From an uncultured Lachnospiraceae bacterium (GTDB lineage Bacteria > Bacillota > Clostridia > Lachnospirales > Lachnospiraceae), in assembly GCA_910577045.1 (NCBI GenBank), contig CAJTLB010000009.1, positions 70,947 to 134,946 on the forward strand: a stretch of 64,000 nucleotides of DNA. The letters run 5' to 3'. The number at the start of each line of letters is the position of its first letter. Position 1 is the first letter of the stretch. This document shows positions 35,610 through 44,700 of this stretch, piece after piece. The notes under the pieces are model-generated. The model made no database searches. It was given only the letters and a program-made list of their open reading frames with translations, and was not told the DNA's origin. Position numbers and translations under genes: made by a program.

Positions 35610-36395
35610 CTATCCTTCTACTCCATAAACTTCGATTTGGGTCAGTGCTGGAAATGGCGATGGATCATCTGCCTTTATCAGCTTTTCCAACTGCACCCAT
35701 TCTATTCTCTTCTTTTCAAAACAAATTTCCTGCCCTTTTCCTGTTTTTTCAAGTTGGCAAGTAATCGTTGTGCCATCCGAAAATTGTATTGTTATCTCTT
35801 TCCACCAGCTATCATGCGGAAAATCTGCCCGCAAATATATGACCAATTTATCTGCTAAAATTTCTCTTCCAAAATTTACGCAAATTACTGCATCTGGGTT
35901 TCGATTAATCCCCCATGATCCATATGGCCATTCCCCATGGTAATCATTTGCCTTCCATCCATCTATTGCATTACGTGCAGCAAATACAGCCTCCCCCCTA
36001 GTTTCCACATTTGCCGTAGCATGGGGAAAACAACCTGTATCTTTATGCTGGTCATACCGGTTCCGTGCCAAATTCCTATAACTATTTATTTCTTCAGCCC
36101 TTGCCTTACGCACAGTTATTAAATGCCTCTCCCCTATAAAACTCCTAGGAGAATAACATACTCTTTTCTCGCCAAATGGAATTTGAAAATTTAAGCTGCC
36201 TTCTTTTAGGAAAACCAATTCTTCCCCCAATACATCATCAAGCTGCAATACCACAAAAGAATTTTTTTCCCCTTCTACTACGATCTGGCTGCCTTCTTGG
36301 AACTCCCCTTGATATACCAAATAAACCTCATCTTCACCCAGGGCAGAACCAAGAATCATGCCATCTCCCGCCAAAACCTTACAGCTAAGCCTCAT
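35610..36395 (-). CDS. Discoidin/F5-8-like carbohydrate-binding protein
   Basis: 261 residues from the ATG at 36395 (GGGAGG six bases upstream). Residues 1-90 form a beta-rich N-terminal domain that begins with no signal peptide. Residues about 100-261 have the pattern of a discoidin-type jelly roll: RNxIDGW near ARNAIDGWKAN, WPYGSWGINRNPDA, then VNFGREILADKLVIYLR and a late ITIQFSDG strand. Such modules bind glycans or galactose-type sugars. The absence of a signal is odd for a glycan binder. It leads a three-gene operon with its own promoter. Confidence 0.7.
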   Translation of the reverse strand: MRLSCKVLAGDGMILGSALGEDEVYLVYQGEFQEGSQIVVEGEKNSFVVLQLDDVLGEELVFLKEGSLNFQIPFGEKRVCYSPRSFIGERHLITVRKARAEEINSYRNLARNRYDQHKDTGCFPHATANVETRGEAVFAARNAIDGWKANDYHGEWPYGSWGINRNPDAVICVNFGREILADKLVIYLRADFPHDSWWKEITIQFSDGTTITCQLEKTGKGQEICFEKKRIEWVQLEKLIKADDPSPFPALTQIEVYGVEG

Positions 36396-36431
36396 ATCCA
36401 CCCTCCCTTCTTATTACCTACTATTTCCTAT

Positions 36432-36460
36432 AGTTTACCCCTGCCTGCCCTATAAGTCAA
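36432..36460 (-). promoter_or_regulatory. Promoter of the discoidin-like operon
   Basis: TTGACT (36455-36460), 17-base spacer, TAAACT (36432-36437). Confidence 0.65.
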
Positions 36461-36476
36461 GTAAAACACTTTTGTA

Positions 36477-37025
36477 CTATTCTAAAATACCTGCCCTTTT
36501 TAACTGCTTTTGTAAAATAGGACCAACCAATACAGAAATAATAACCTTTACAACATCCCCCGGCAAAAATGGGATTACACCACTTGCCAACCCTTCCATA
36601 AAGGTTAGGTTCATTAATTTTGCTAACCAAACTGTCCCAAATAAATAATCAATCCCTGTCCCTAACGCCATTCCTATTATGTACATATAAATTTTACCAC
36701 TAAATTTTTCTACAAACCACCCACAAACAACTGCCATAAGTATAAATCCTATTAAATATCCCCCTGTTGGCCCAGCAAGCTTTGTAAAACCAGAACTAAA
36801 GCCAGAAAAAACAGGAAGGCCCACCAACCCGACTAATAAATAAATAAGATAGCTAACTGTCCCTTTTTTCCATCCAAGCACAAATACACTAATATAAATC
36901 GCTAAATTTGTCAGTGATATTGGTACAGGCGATATTGGAATATTAATAGAAAGCGGGCCAACAATACAAGTAATTGCTGCCATTACGCCAATCAGTGCCA
37001 GTGTATAAGTTGATACTTTTTTCAT
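36477..37025 (-). CDS. bioY: Biotin ECF transporter substrate-binding component
   Basis: 182 residues with six membrane helices, typical of BioY. The segment LAGPTGGYLIGF is the family signature. BioY captures biotin and works with the shared energizing module EcfAA'T, which is not in this window. Its start overlaps the bioB stop (ATGA), so uptake and synthesis are translationally coupled. Confidence 0.95.
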   Translation of the reverse strand: MKKVSTYTLALIGVMAAITCIVGPLSINIPISPVPISLTNLAIYISVFVLGWKKGTVSYLIYLLVGLVGLPVFSGFSSGFTKLAGPTGGYLIGFILMAVVCGWFVEKFSGKIYMYIIGMALGTGIDYLFGTVWLAKLMNLTFMEGLASGVIPFLPGDVVKVIISVLVGPILQKQLKRAGILE

Positions 37026-37999
37026 TTTTGCCCCTCCATCTTTAGGCCCCTGCCCATTTCTTTTATCATCTGCTTATCTTCACGGATTGTATTTCCTGAT
37101 GTAGTAAGCATATTTCCTGTAATTGCTGCATTAGCCCCAGATAAAAATGCTTCCTTCCCAGAATCTGCAAGCAAAACCCTGCCGCCAGCCAAACGAATAT
37201 CTGCTGTAGGGTTAATATATCGGAATAAACTTATACACCGTAATATTTCTTCTCTCTCTAACTTTTTTCTGTTTTCTAACGGAGTGCCTTTCACTGGGAT
37301 TAAAATATTCAAAGGAATGGAATCCACTTCCATCTCAGACAAGACAAATGCCATATCTAGCCTATCTTCCCAAGTTTCCCCCATGCCAAGTATCCCGCCT
37401 GAGCAAACAGAAAGCCCTGCTTTTTTTGCACGGAGAATACATGTTATCTTATCTTCAAATGTATGTGTCGTACAAATATTGGGGAAGTTCCTCTTAGACG
37501 TTTCTATATTGGCATGGTAACGCTCTACGCCTGCTTCTTTCAGCCGTTTAAATGCCTCCTCCTTTAATAGGCCATGTGAGGCACATAGATGTAATTTTGT
37601 TTCTTTTGCCAGCCCTTTATATGTTTCTTCCGCCTTTTCTAAATCCGCGCCCTCTAATTCCCTTCCTGCTGTTACTACTGAATAACGCCTTACGCCTTCC
37701 TTTTCATTTATTTTTGCATCTGCTATAATCTCCTCTGGCGAAAGAAAGGCATGGATCTCTGCCCCAGTATAGTAATGGCTAGATTGTGCGCAAAACTTAC
37801 AATTTTCACTACATCTGCCTCCCCTGCCATTTACAATTGTACAAAGATCAATACTGTCCCCACAAAAATATTTCCGTATCTTATCCGCACCCTGGCAAAG
37901 CTTTTCCAATTCTTCCCCAAAAAGAAAGGACACATCTTCTTCCCTTTTAAGACGCCTCCCTTTTATAATTTCATCTGCAATTTGTTCACACTTATTCAC
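37022..37999 (-). CDS. bioB: Biotin synthase (radical SAM)
   Basis: It inserts sulfur into dethiobiotin. I chose the GTG at 37999 (325 residues) because AAGGAG lies eight bases upstream; an ATG at 38017 has no ribosome site and would leave a 10-base leader. The radical SAM cluster motif is CSENCKFC. Further family segments are YHANIETS, GGILGMGE and RLAGGR. No bioA, bioD or bioF is nearby, so the cell may depend on imported biotin or precursor; bioBY alone suggests dethiobiotin salvage plus biotin uptake. Confidence 0.95.
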   Translation of the reverse strand: MNKCEQIADEIIKGRRLKREEDVSFLFGEELEKLCQGADKIRKYFCGDSIDLCTIVNGRGGRCSENCKFCAQSSHYYTGAEIHAFLSPEEIIADAKINEKEGVRRYSVVTAGRELEGADLEKAEETYKGLAKETKLHLCASHGLLKEEAFKRLKEAGVERYHANIETSKRNFPNICTTHTFEDKITCILRAKKAGLSVCSGGILGMGETWEDRLDMAFVLSEMEVDSIPLNILIPVKGTPLENRKKLEREEILRCISLFRYINPTADIRLAGGRVLLADSGKEAFLSGANAAITGNMLTTSGNTIREDKQMIKEMGRGLKMEGQK

Positions 38000-38033
38000 A
38001 TTTTCTGCTCCTTCCATATTAATTTTCTATTCC

Positions 38034-38086
38034 AGTATATGTTAAGAGCATTTAATTGTCAACCTATTTTAAATATTAGTTTACAT
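38034..38086 (-). promoter_or_regulatory. bioBY promoter overlapped by a BirA-type operator
   Basis: The promoter is TTGACA (38057-38062), 17-base spacer, TATACT (38034-38039). The inverted halves ATGTAAACT and GGTTGACAAT (minus strand, 38055-38086) fit the BirA pattern TGTnAAC...GTTnACA. The right half covers the -35, so bound biotin-BirA would block initiation. The left half lies in the last codons of the upstream ABC permease gene. Confidence 0.75.
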
Positions 38087-38804
38087 TTCTTCTTTGTTTA
38101 TCTAACATCATGCCTAACGTTAATACCATTATTGCAAACATAACTTGAATTCCCATATATGCAATAACATTTTCTAATTTTCCGCCTTCCTTTAAAATAA
38201 TTTCATCTAATGTCTTTTGGTACCAAAATACTGGTGTAAAACTTCTTAAGAGATATACCGTATAATCTCCCCAATTTGCTGACTCAATGCTCCCCCCAAC
38301 AAATGGCAAGGCAAATGCCATTAAGTTTGCTGCAATTCCCCTTCCCTGCGCACTTTTTGAAAATATGCCTATAATAAACCCCAGTGCCGTAGAAAACAAA
38401 CTAATCATCAACAAATTAGCTGCCATAAACAAACCCTGGATATTGTATGCTGCTTCGCCATATAATACAACTGCAGTCCAGAAAAAAAGCATCCACCAAA
38501 ATAACATTACTAATAAATCCGCCCCCAGATATGTTAAAGCTAACAACTCTGTGCGGACTGGCGCTGCCTGGTGCCTCATAAATAATTCTGTATCCGATGT
38601 TACTGATGTTACTGCACTAATTGTCAGCATTACTAAGACCATAAGGACTAATACAGCATACCTATAGTAAATAAAAATTGTTTGATGGTTTTTTCCACCC
38701 ATATCGGCTGCTAAAAACAAAAATAGAAAAAAAATACCTAAATAAATACTATATAACCAGATCTGTTTTTTTAATACCCGCATATAAAGATCAAATAGTT
38801 TCAT
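38076..38804 (-). CDS. ABC-2 type permease
   Basis: 242 residues with six membrane helices (about 18-36, 52-70, 100-118, 128-150, 160-175 and 218-236), the standard layout of ABC-2 export permeases. AAGGAG ten bases upstream supports the ATG at 38804, overlapping the ATPase gene by 14 bases. With that ATPase it should form an exporter or a sensor complex. Its final codons are shared with the bio operator. Confidence 0.83.
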   Translation of the reverse strand: MKLFDLYMRVLKKQIWLYSIYLGIFFLFLFLAADMGGKNHQTIFIYYRYAVLVLMVLVMLTISAVTSVTSDTELFMRHQAAPVRTELLALTYLGADLLVMLFWWMLFFWTAVVLYGEAAYNIQGLFMAANLLMISLFSTALGFIIGIFSKSAQGRGIAANLMAFALPFVGGSIESANWGDYTVYLLRSFTPVFWYQKTLDEIILKEGGKLENVIAYMGIQVMFAIMVLTLGMMLDKQRRNVN

Positions 38805-39732
38805 TAGCAGTAAGCTCCTTACCTGTTATTTCTAAATAGACATCATTTAATGTTGGGCGTTCTGAATATACACTCCCTATTGACACATCTTTTTCTTGTA
38901 AAAAATTTAAAATATTTACTAAATTATGTTTTCCATTCCTGGACTTTAACGTTAATTGCCCACTATAATAAGATACATCACATACATTAGGCAACGTTTT
39001 TAACTCTTCTAGGATCTCATTATTTAGATGCCATGTCTCAACAGTAATCTTTTCCCCAATCCCTATTATTTCTTTTAATTCTTCCTTTGTCCCTTGTGCA
39101 ATTACTTTTCCCCGATCAAGCATATATATCTTTCCTGAAAGGATTTCTACATCTTCTGCATTTCTTGTTGTATATAATACAGTCGTGCCTTTTTGGTTTA
39201 ATTCAATAATTTTCTCCCGGATTACATGTTTTCCTAATAAATCCCCATCACTAACTGGATCGTCCAATAATAAAAGCTTTGGCTTATGTGCGATGCCACA
39301 AGCAAAATTCAGCCTTTTTAAAAGATTTTCATTTAATTGCCGCGGATAGAACTTCCAAAAATCCCGCAGCCCCATCCACTCTATTGTCTCTTCTGCACTG
39401 CTTGTCCTCTGCTTTCTATCCTTTATATATAAACCACAAAAATATTCGATATTCTCATATACTGTTAATTCATGATAAAGAATAGGCTCTTGTGGTACAA
39501 ACCCAGTTTCCCGCTTTACTTGGGCCACAAACTCTGGTTTTTTTCCAAATAATTCAATTTCCCCCTTATTTACCTTTGTCAATCCAAGGACAGCCTTTAT
39601 AATTGTACTTTTCCCACAGCCCCCAGGGCCAAATATCCCAGCTATTTCTCCCTCTTCCAAGGAAAGGTTTATATGATCCACCACATTAATATTCTTATAT
39701 CTTTTTACCAAGTTCTGTATCCGAATTACCAT
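38791..39732 (-). CDS. ABC transporter ATP-binding protein with degenerate catalytic motifs
   Basis: 313 residues from the ATG at 39732 (GAGGG upstream). Walker A is intact (GPGGCGKST) and the Q-loop is present (FVPQEP). The signature, normally LSGG, reads LNENL; Walker B ends LLLLDDP, with Asp in place of the catalytic Glu; and the H-loop, normally TSH or TTH, reads TTR. All three changes affect residues needed for hydrolysis. The C-terminal 90 residues match the extension of antimicrobial-peptide and Na+ exporters. It may bind ATP yet hydrolyse it poorly, perhaps acting as a sensor for the nearby two-component system. Confidence 0.88.
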   Translation of the reverse strand: MVIRIQNLVKRYKNINVVDHINLSLEEGEIAGIFGPGGCGKSTIIKAVLGLTKVNKGEIELFGKKPEFVAQVKRETGFVPQEPILYHELTVYENIEYFCGLYIKDRKQRTSSAEETIEWMGLRDFWKFYPRQLNENLLKRLNFACGIAHKPKLLLLDDPVSDGDLLGKHVIREKIIELNQKGTTVLYTTRNAEDVEILSGKIYMLDRGKVIAQGTKEELKEIIGIGEKITVETWHLNNEILEELKTLPNVCDVSYYSGQLTLKSRNGKHNLVNILNFLQEKDVSIGSVYSERPTLNDVYLEITGKELTANETI

Positions 39733-39769
39733 AGTTTCCCTCATTTCTATGTTACCTTGTATATGTATG

Positions 39770-39782
39770 GCATACTATATGC
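39770..39782. promoter_or_regulatory. Inverted repeat upstream of the ABC operon
   Basis: GCATA-CTA-TATGC, 38 bases upstream of the ATPase start, overlapping a TATAGT hexamer on the minus strand. It is a candidate operator. Confidence 0.35.
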
Positions 39783-39853
39783 TTTTTTAATAGTGTACCT
39801 TATTTTTTGCCAGGAATATAGTGATTTCTGTCCCCTTCTCCTTATTTTTTATA

Positions 39854-39865
39854 TGACATTTGTCA
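39854..39865. promoter_or_regulatory. Palindrome between the ABC operon and the two-component genes
   Basis: TGACA-TT-TGTCA with perfect arms, in the divergent intergenic region. A TACAAT hexamer at 39902-39907 may be the kinase -10. It is a candidate binding site for the LuxR-type regulator. Confidence 0.4.
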
Positions 39866-39934
39866 CCATGGAAAATGCTTTCCATCAGCCTTAAAATATG
39901 TTACAATAATGTGCAATTGAAGGGAGCGCCTGTT

Positions 39935-41011
39935 ATGGAAAAACTATATGACAAATTAATCTTATTTTTATGTTGTACTATTTTTTTAATTTCATACAAC
40001 CTTTCCCTATACACAATTCTTCCTGTTATTGTAGTTATCTCGCTTAATTCACTTATGACTTATTTTGACAATAATGCACTTAACATTTTTTCGTACTTAT
40101 GTTATGTAGGCTTATGTATCCTTTCACCAAACTTTATCTGTTTTCTTCCTATTATGTGTTATGATATGGTAGGAGAACCTTATCGCTATGTTATTTATTT
40201 TGCTATTTTTGCATCCGCAAATGCCCTACATTCCTTTCCGCCATTAACCATTCTAATTCTTATGCTCCTTACCGTGCTTGCTTGGCTCCTCAAAAAAAGG
40301 ACACTTGCCCTAACCCAAGCAAAACAAGATTACTTTTCTTTACGGGATGAAATGATGGAAAAAGCAGAAATGCTTCAAATACAAAATAGAGATTTACTAG
40401 AAAAACAAGACTATGAAATTAGCAATGCCACTTTAAATGAAAGAAATAGGATTGCCAGGGAAATCCATGATACAGTGGGACATTTGCTCTCCAGTTCTAT
40501 TTTGCAAATAGGTGCTTTGCTTGCTATATGCAAAGATGATTCTATAAAAGAAAACCTTACTAATATTAAAAATACTTTATCTACTGGAATGGACAGCATC
40601 CGTTCTAGTATCCACAATATCCATGAGGATTCTTTAGATTTACAAGATAAATTAATGGAACTTACCCATAACTTCACCTTTTGTAAAACAGCTTTCTCCT
40701 ACCATGTCAACCATGATTTCCCTATGAAAGCCAAATACTCCATTTTATTTATTGTAAAAGAAGCCTTATCCAACGTAATGAAGCATTCCAATGCCACTCT
40801 GGTTAGCATTACTGTTTCTGAGTTACCAGGCATATACCAAATTATTATTCACGACAATGGCACTACTTCACAGGGGAACCGCCACGACTCCTCTGGTATG
40901 GGCCTGCAAAGCATGATAGAACGCGTTAATACACTTGGTGGGAATTTTTATACAGATACTAGGGATGGTTTTAAAATTTTTATTTCTCTCCCCAAGGAAA
41001 CCATATCCTAA
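39935..41011 (+). CDS. Sensor histidine kinase (HisKA_3, NarL-partner type)
   Basis: 358 residues from the ATG at 39935 (AGGGAG eight bases upstream). Four or five membrane helices (1-125) with short loops act as an intramembrane sensor. A coiled linker precedes the dimerisation domain, whose phosphorylated histidine lies in ERNRIAREIHDTVGH. The ATPase domain has the N-box VKEALSNVMKHS and a GMGL G-box. The lack of an external domain is typical of kinases sensing cell-envelope stress through an ABC partner, which fits the adjacent exporter. Confidence 0.9.
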   Translation: MEKLYDKLILFLCCTIFLISYNLSLYTILPVIVVISLNSLMTYFDNNALNIFSYLCYVGLCILSPNFICFLPIMCYDMVGEPYRYVIYFAIFASANALHSFPPLTILILMLLTVLAWLLKKRTLALTQAKQDYFSLRDEMMEKAEMLQIQNRDLLEKQDYEISNATLNERNRIAREIHDTVGHLLSSSILQIGALLAICKDDSIKENLTNIKNTLSTGMDSIRSSIHNIHEDSLDLQDKLMELTHNFTFCKTAFSYHVNHDFPMKAKYSILFIVKEALSNVMKHSNATLVSITVSELPGIYQIIIHDNGTTSQGNRHDSSGMGLQSMIERVNTLGGNFYTDTRDGFKIFISLPKETIS

Positions 41012-41039
41012 CTACTTTTACTTTAGAAAGGAACATAAA

Positions 41040-41657
41040 ATGAATATTATTTTGATTGATGATGACAAATTGGTCTGTAGTGCCTTAAAAACTATTTTAG
41101 AAAGTGATCCTGATTTCCATGTGCCTGTAATCGGGCACAATGGGGCGGAAGCTATTACACTTTATGCTAAACACCGCCCCGACTTACTTCTTATGGATAT
41201 CCGTATGGCTGGCATGACTGGCATTGATGCTGGAGAAACAATTTTAAAACAATTCCCCCATGCCCGTATCCTTTATTTAACTACCTTTGCAGATAATGAA
41301 TATATTATAAAAGCATTAAAAATTGGTGCAAAAGGCTATATTTTAAAACAAAATTTTGAAAGTATTATTCCTGCCATTAAAGCTGTAGCAAGCGGGCAAA
41401 GTGTATTTGGAGATGAAATTGTCTCTAAGCTCCCCAATATGAGCTGGACACCTGCCACTTCCTTAGATGGTTTTGATCTTACTGAACGGGAAATTGAAAT
41501 TATCAAAAATGTAGCAGAAGGGTTAAGCAATAAGGAAATTGCCAGCCTTCTTTTTCTAAGTGAAGGCACAGTCCGCAATTATATTAGTACTATTTTAGAA
41601 AAACTGGCACTCCGCGACCGTACACAGCTTGCCATATTTTACTATAAACATCAATAG
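41040..41657 (+). CDS. LuxR/NarL-type response regulator
   Basis: 205 residues from the ATG at 41040 (AAAGGAA upstream). The receiver domain (1-118) has DD near residue 8, the phosphoacceptor Asp in LLMDIRMAG (about 53) and a conserved Lys in GYILK. The C-terminal domain (about 142-205) is a LuxR-type helix-turn-helix beginning LTEREIEII. It lies 28 bases after the kinase and probably controls the divergent ABC operon. Confidence 0.93.
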   Translation: MNIILIDDDKLVCSALKTILESDPDFHVPVIGHNGAEAITLYAKHRPDLLLMDIRMAGMTGIDAGETILKQFPHARILYLTTFADNEYIIKALKIGAKGYILKQNFESIIPAIKAVASGQSVFGDEIVSKLPNMSWTPATSLDGFDLTEREIEIIKNVAEGLSNKEIASLLFLSEGTVRNYISTILEKLALRDRTQLAIFYYKHQ

Positions 41658-41660
41658 AAT

Positions 41661-41703
41661 AAAAAGAAAAAGGGATTGCTGCCAATACAACAATCCCCTT
41701 TTC
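41661..41703. terminator. Bidirectional terminator
   Basis: GGGATTGCTG pairs with CAACAATCCC (one mismatch) around loop CCAATA, flanked by A and T runs. It serves the response regulator (plus) and rpoC (minus). Confidence 0.88.
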
Positions 41704-44700
41704 TCATATTTCTTCTTCCTCTTCTGGATATTCTGTTTCTTCTTCTATTAAATCAATTGTTTCTTCTTCCTCTTCTAAAGATTCCATTAATCCTGCTGCC
41801 ATTAAACTTTCTGTTGTTCTATAGGCTGGCTCTGCCTGTACAGGTTTTACTGGCATATCATCAAAATCATCGGAAAAATTTACCTCCTCATCAAACTCAG
41901 AAGAATCTGTGTCTAACTTAACAGAACGATACCGCTTCATACCCGTACCAGCAGGAATTAATTGGCCGATAATAACATTTTCTTTTAACCCAATTAATGG
42001 ATCTGCCTTTCCGTTAATCGCTGCTTCTGTTAAAACCTTTGTTGTTTCTTGGAAGGAAGCTGCAGACAAGAAAGAATTTGTTGCAAGAGATGCCTTTGTA
42101 ATACCAAGCATTACTTGTTTTCCTTCAATTGGTTTTTTCCCTTCTGCAATCAGCCTTTCATTTTCTTCATTGTAATCCAATACATCCATAGATGTGCCTG
42201 GAAGGAAATCACTATCCCCGCCTTCTTCTACGCGGATCTTTTTAAGCATCTGGCGTACAATTACTTCTATATGCTTATCATTAATTTCTACACCTTGTAA
42301 ACGGTAAACACGTTGTACTTCTTGGATCATATAATCTTGTACGGCACGGACGCCTTTTATTTTCAATATATCATGTGGGTTCACGCTACCTTCTGTCAAC
42401 TCGTCCCCTGCTTCTAATATAGCCCCATCCTGGATCTTAATCCTGGAACCATAAGGAATTAAATATGATTTTGAATTTCCGTTTTCCCGATCCGTAATAA
42501 TAATTTCTCGTTTTTTCTTTGTGTCCTTAAATACTGCTGTACCGCCAAACTCAGCAATAATTGCAAGCCCCTTTGGCTTTCTTGCCTCAAAAAGTTCTTC
42601 TACTCTTGGAAGACCTTGGGTAATATCATCTCCTGCCACACCGCCTGTATGGAAAGTACGCATGGTAAGCTGTGTGCCTGGTTCACCAATGGATTGCGCT
42701 GCAATAATGCCAACTGCCTCGCCTACCTGTACGGCCTGCCCAGTAGCCATATTTGCACCATAACATTTTGCACAAACCCCTAAATGGGCCTTACAAGTCA
42801 GAATTGTACGGATTTTCACTGATTCTACACCAGTCCCTACTACTTTTACTGCACGTTTTGGCGTAATCATATGGTTTGCTTTTACTAATATTTCTCCTGT
42901 CTGTGGATCTTTAATATCCTCTGAAGCATACCGTCCAGTAATTCTATCTTCTAGGCTTTCAATTGTCTCGCGCCCATCCATAAATGCCTTAACTTCCATT
43001 CCCGGAATTTCATCTTTGCCTTCACAGCAATCTACCTCACGGATAATTAAATCCTGGGATACATCTACCAAACGTCTTGTTAAATAACCAGAATCGGCTG
43101 TACGTAAAGCAGTATCAGACAAACCTTTACGTGCACCATGGGCAGAAATAAAGTACTCCAATACATCAAGCCCTTCACGGAAATTAGACTTAATAGGAAG
43201 CTCTATGGTACGCCCTGTTGTATCAGCCATTAACCCACGCATACCTGCAAGCTGTTTAATCTGTTTATCAGAACCACGGGCACCAGAATCTGCCATCATA
43301 TAGATATTATTATATTTATCCAGCCCTGAAAGCAATGCCTCTGTAATTTCATCATCTGCATTTTTCCAAGTTTCAATTACTTCTTTATAACGTTCTTCCT
43401 CTGTAATAAACCCACGGCGGAAATTCTTTGTAATGGATTCAATTGTTTTCTCTGCATTAGCCAAAATTGTTTTCTTTTTCTCTGGCACGGTCATATCAGA
43501 AATAGATACGGTCATTGCCGCCCTAGTAGAATACTTATATCCCATGGCTTTAATATCATCTAGCACTTCTGCTGTCCTAGTAGCACCATGTGTATTAATT
43601 ACCTTTTCCAGAATCTTTTTTAATTGCTTTTTATCTGCATGGAAATCAACTTCCAAAAGCAGCTCATTGCCTGGAATACTTCTATCTACAAAGCCCAAAT
43701 CTTGTGGGAGTATTTCATTAAAGATAAAACGCCCTACTGTAGATTCTACAATACCAGATAAGGCCCTTCCATCTGGCATTGTCTTTGTACAACGTACTTT
43801 AATCTTAGCATGGAGAGTAATCACTTTATTTTCATAAGCCAAAATGGCTTCATTTACATTTTTAAAGAACTTCCCTTCTCCTTTGGCGCCTGGCCTCTCC
43901 TGGGTTAAATAATAAATGCCAAGTACCATATCTTGGGATGGCACGGCAACTGGCGCACCATCAGAAGGCTTTAAAAGGTTATTTGGGGATAATAACAGGA
44001 ACCGGCATTCTGCCTGTGCCTCTACTGATAATGGCAAATGTACTGCCATCTGGTCCCCATCAAAGTCTGCATTAAATGCCGTACATACCAAAGGATGGAG
44101 CTTAATTGCCTTTCCTTCTACTAATATTGGCTCAAATGCCTGGATACCAAGCCTGTGCAGAGTAGGGGCACGGTTTAGCATAACAGGATGCTCTTTAATA
44201 ACACCCTCTAGCACATCCCATACTTCCTTTTCTACTCTGTCTACCATCTTCTTTGCGCTCTTAATATTATGGGCTGTCCCATTTGCTACCAATTCTTTCA
44301 TAACAAATGGCTTAAATAGCTCTATTGCCATTTCTTTTGGCAAACCACACTGGTAAATCTTTAACTCTGGCCCTACCACAATAACAGAACGCCCAGAATA
44401 ATCTACACGTTTCCCTAACAAATTCTGGCGGAAACGCCCCTGCTTCCCTTTTAACATATCAGATAAAGATTTTAAAGCACGGTTTCCAGGGCCTGTTACT
44501 GGCCTTCCTCTCCTGCCATTGTCAATTAACGCATCTACAGCTTCCTGTAACATACGTTTTTCATTACGGACAATAATTTCTGGTGCCCCTAATTCTAAAA
44601 GCCTTGCTAAACGGTTATTCCTATTAATAATCCTTCTATATAAATCATTTAAGTCAGATGTTGCGAAACGTCCGCCATCTAACTGTACCATAGGCCGGAT

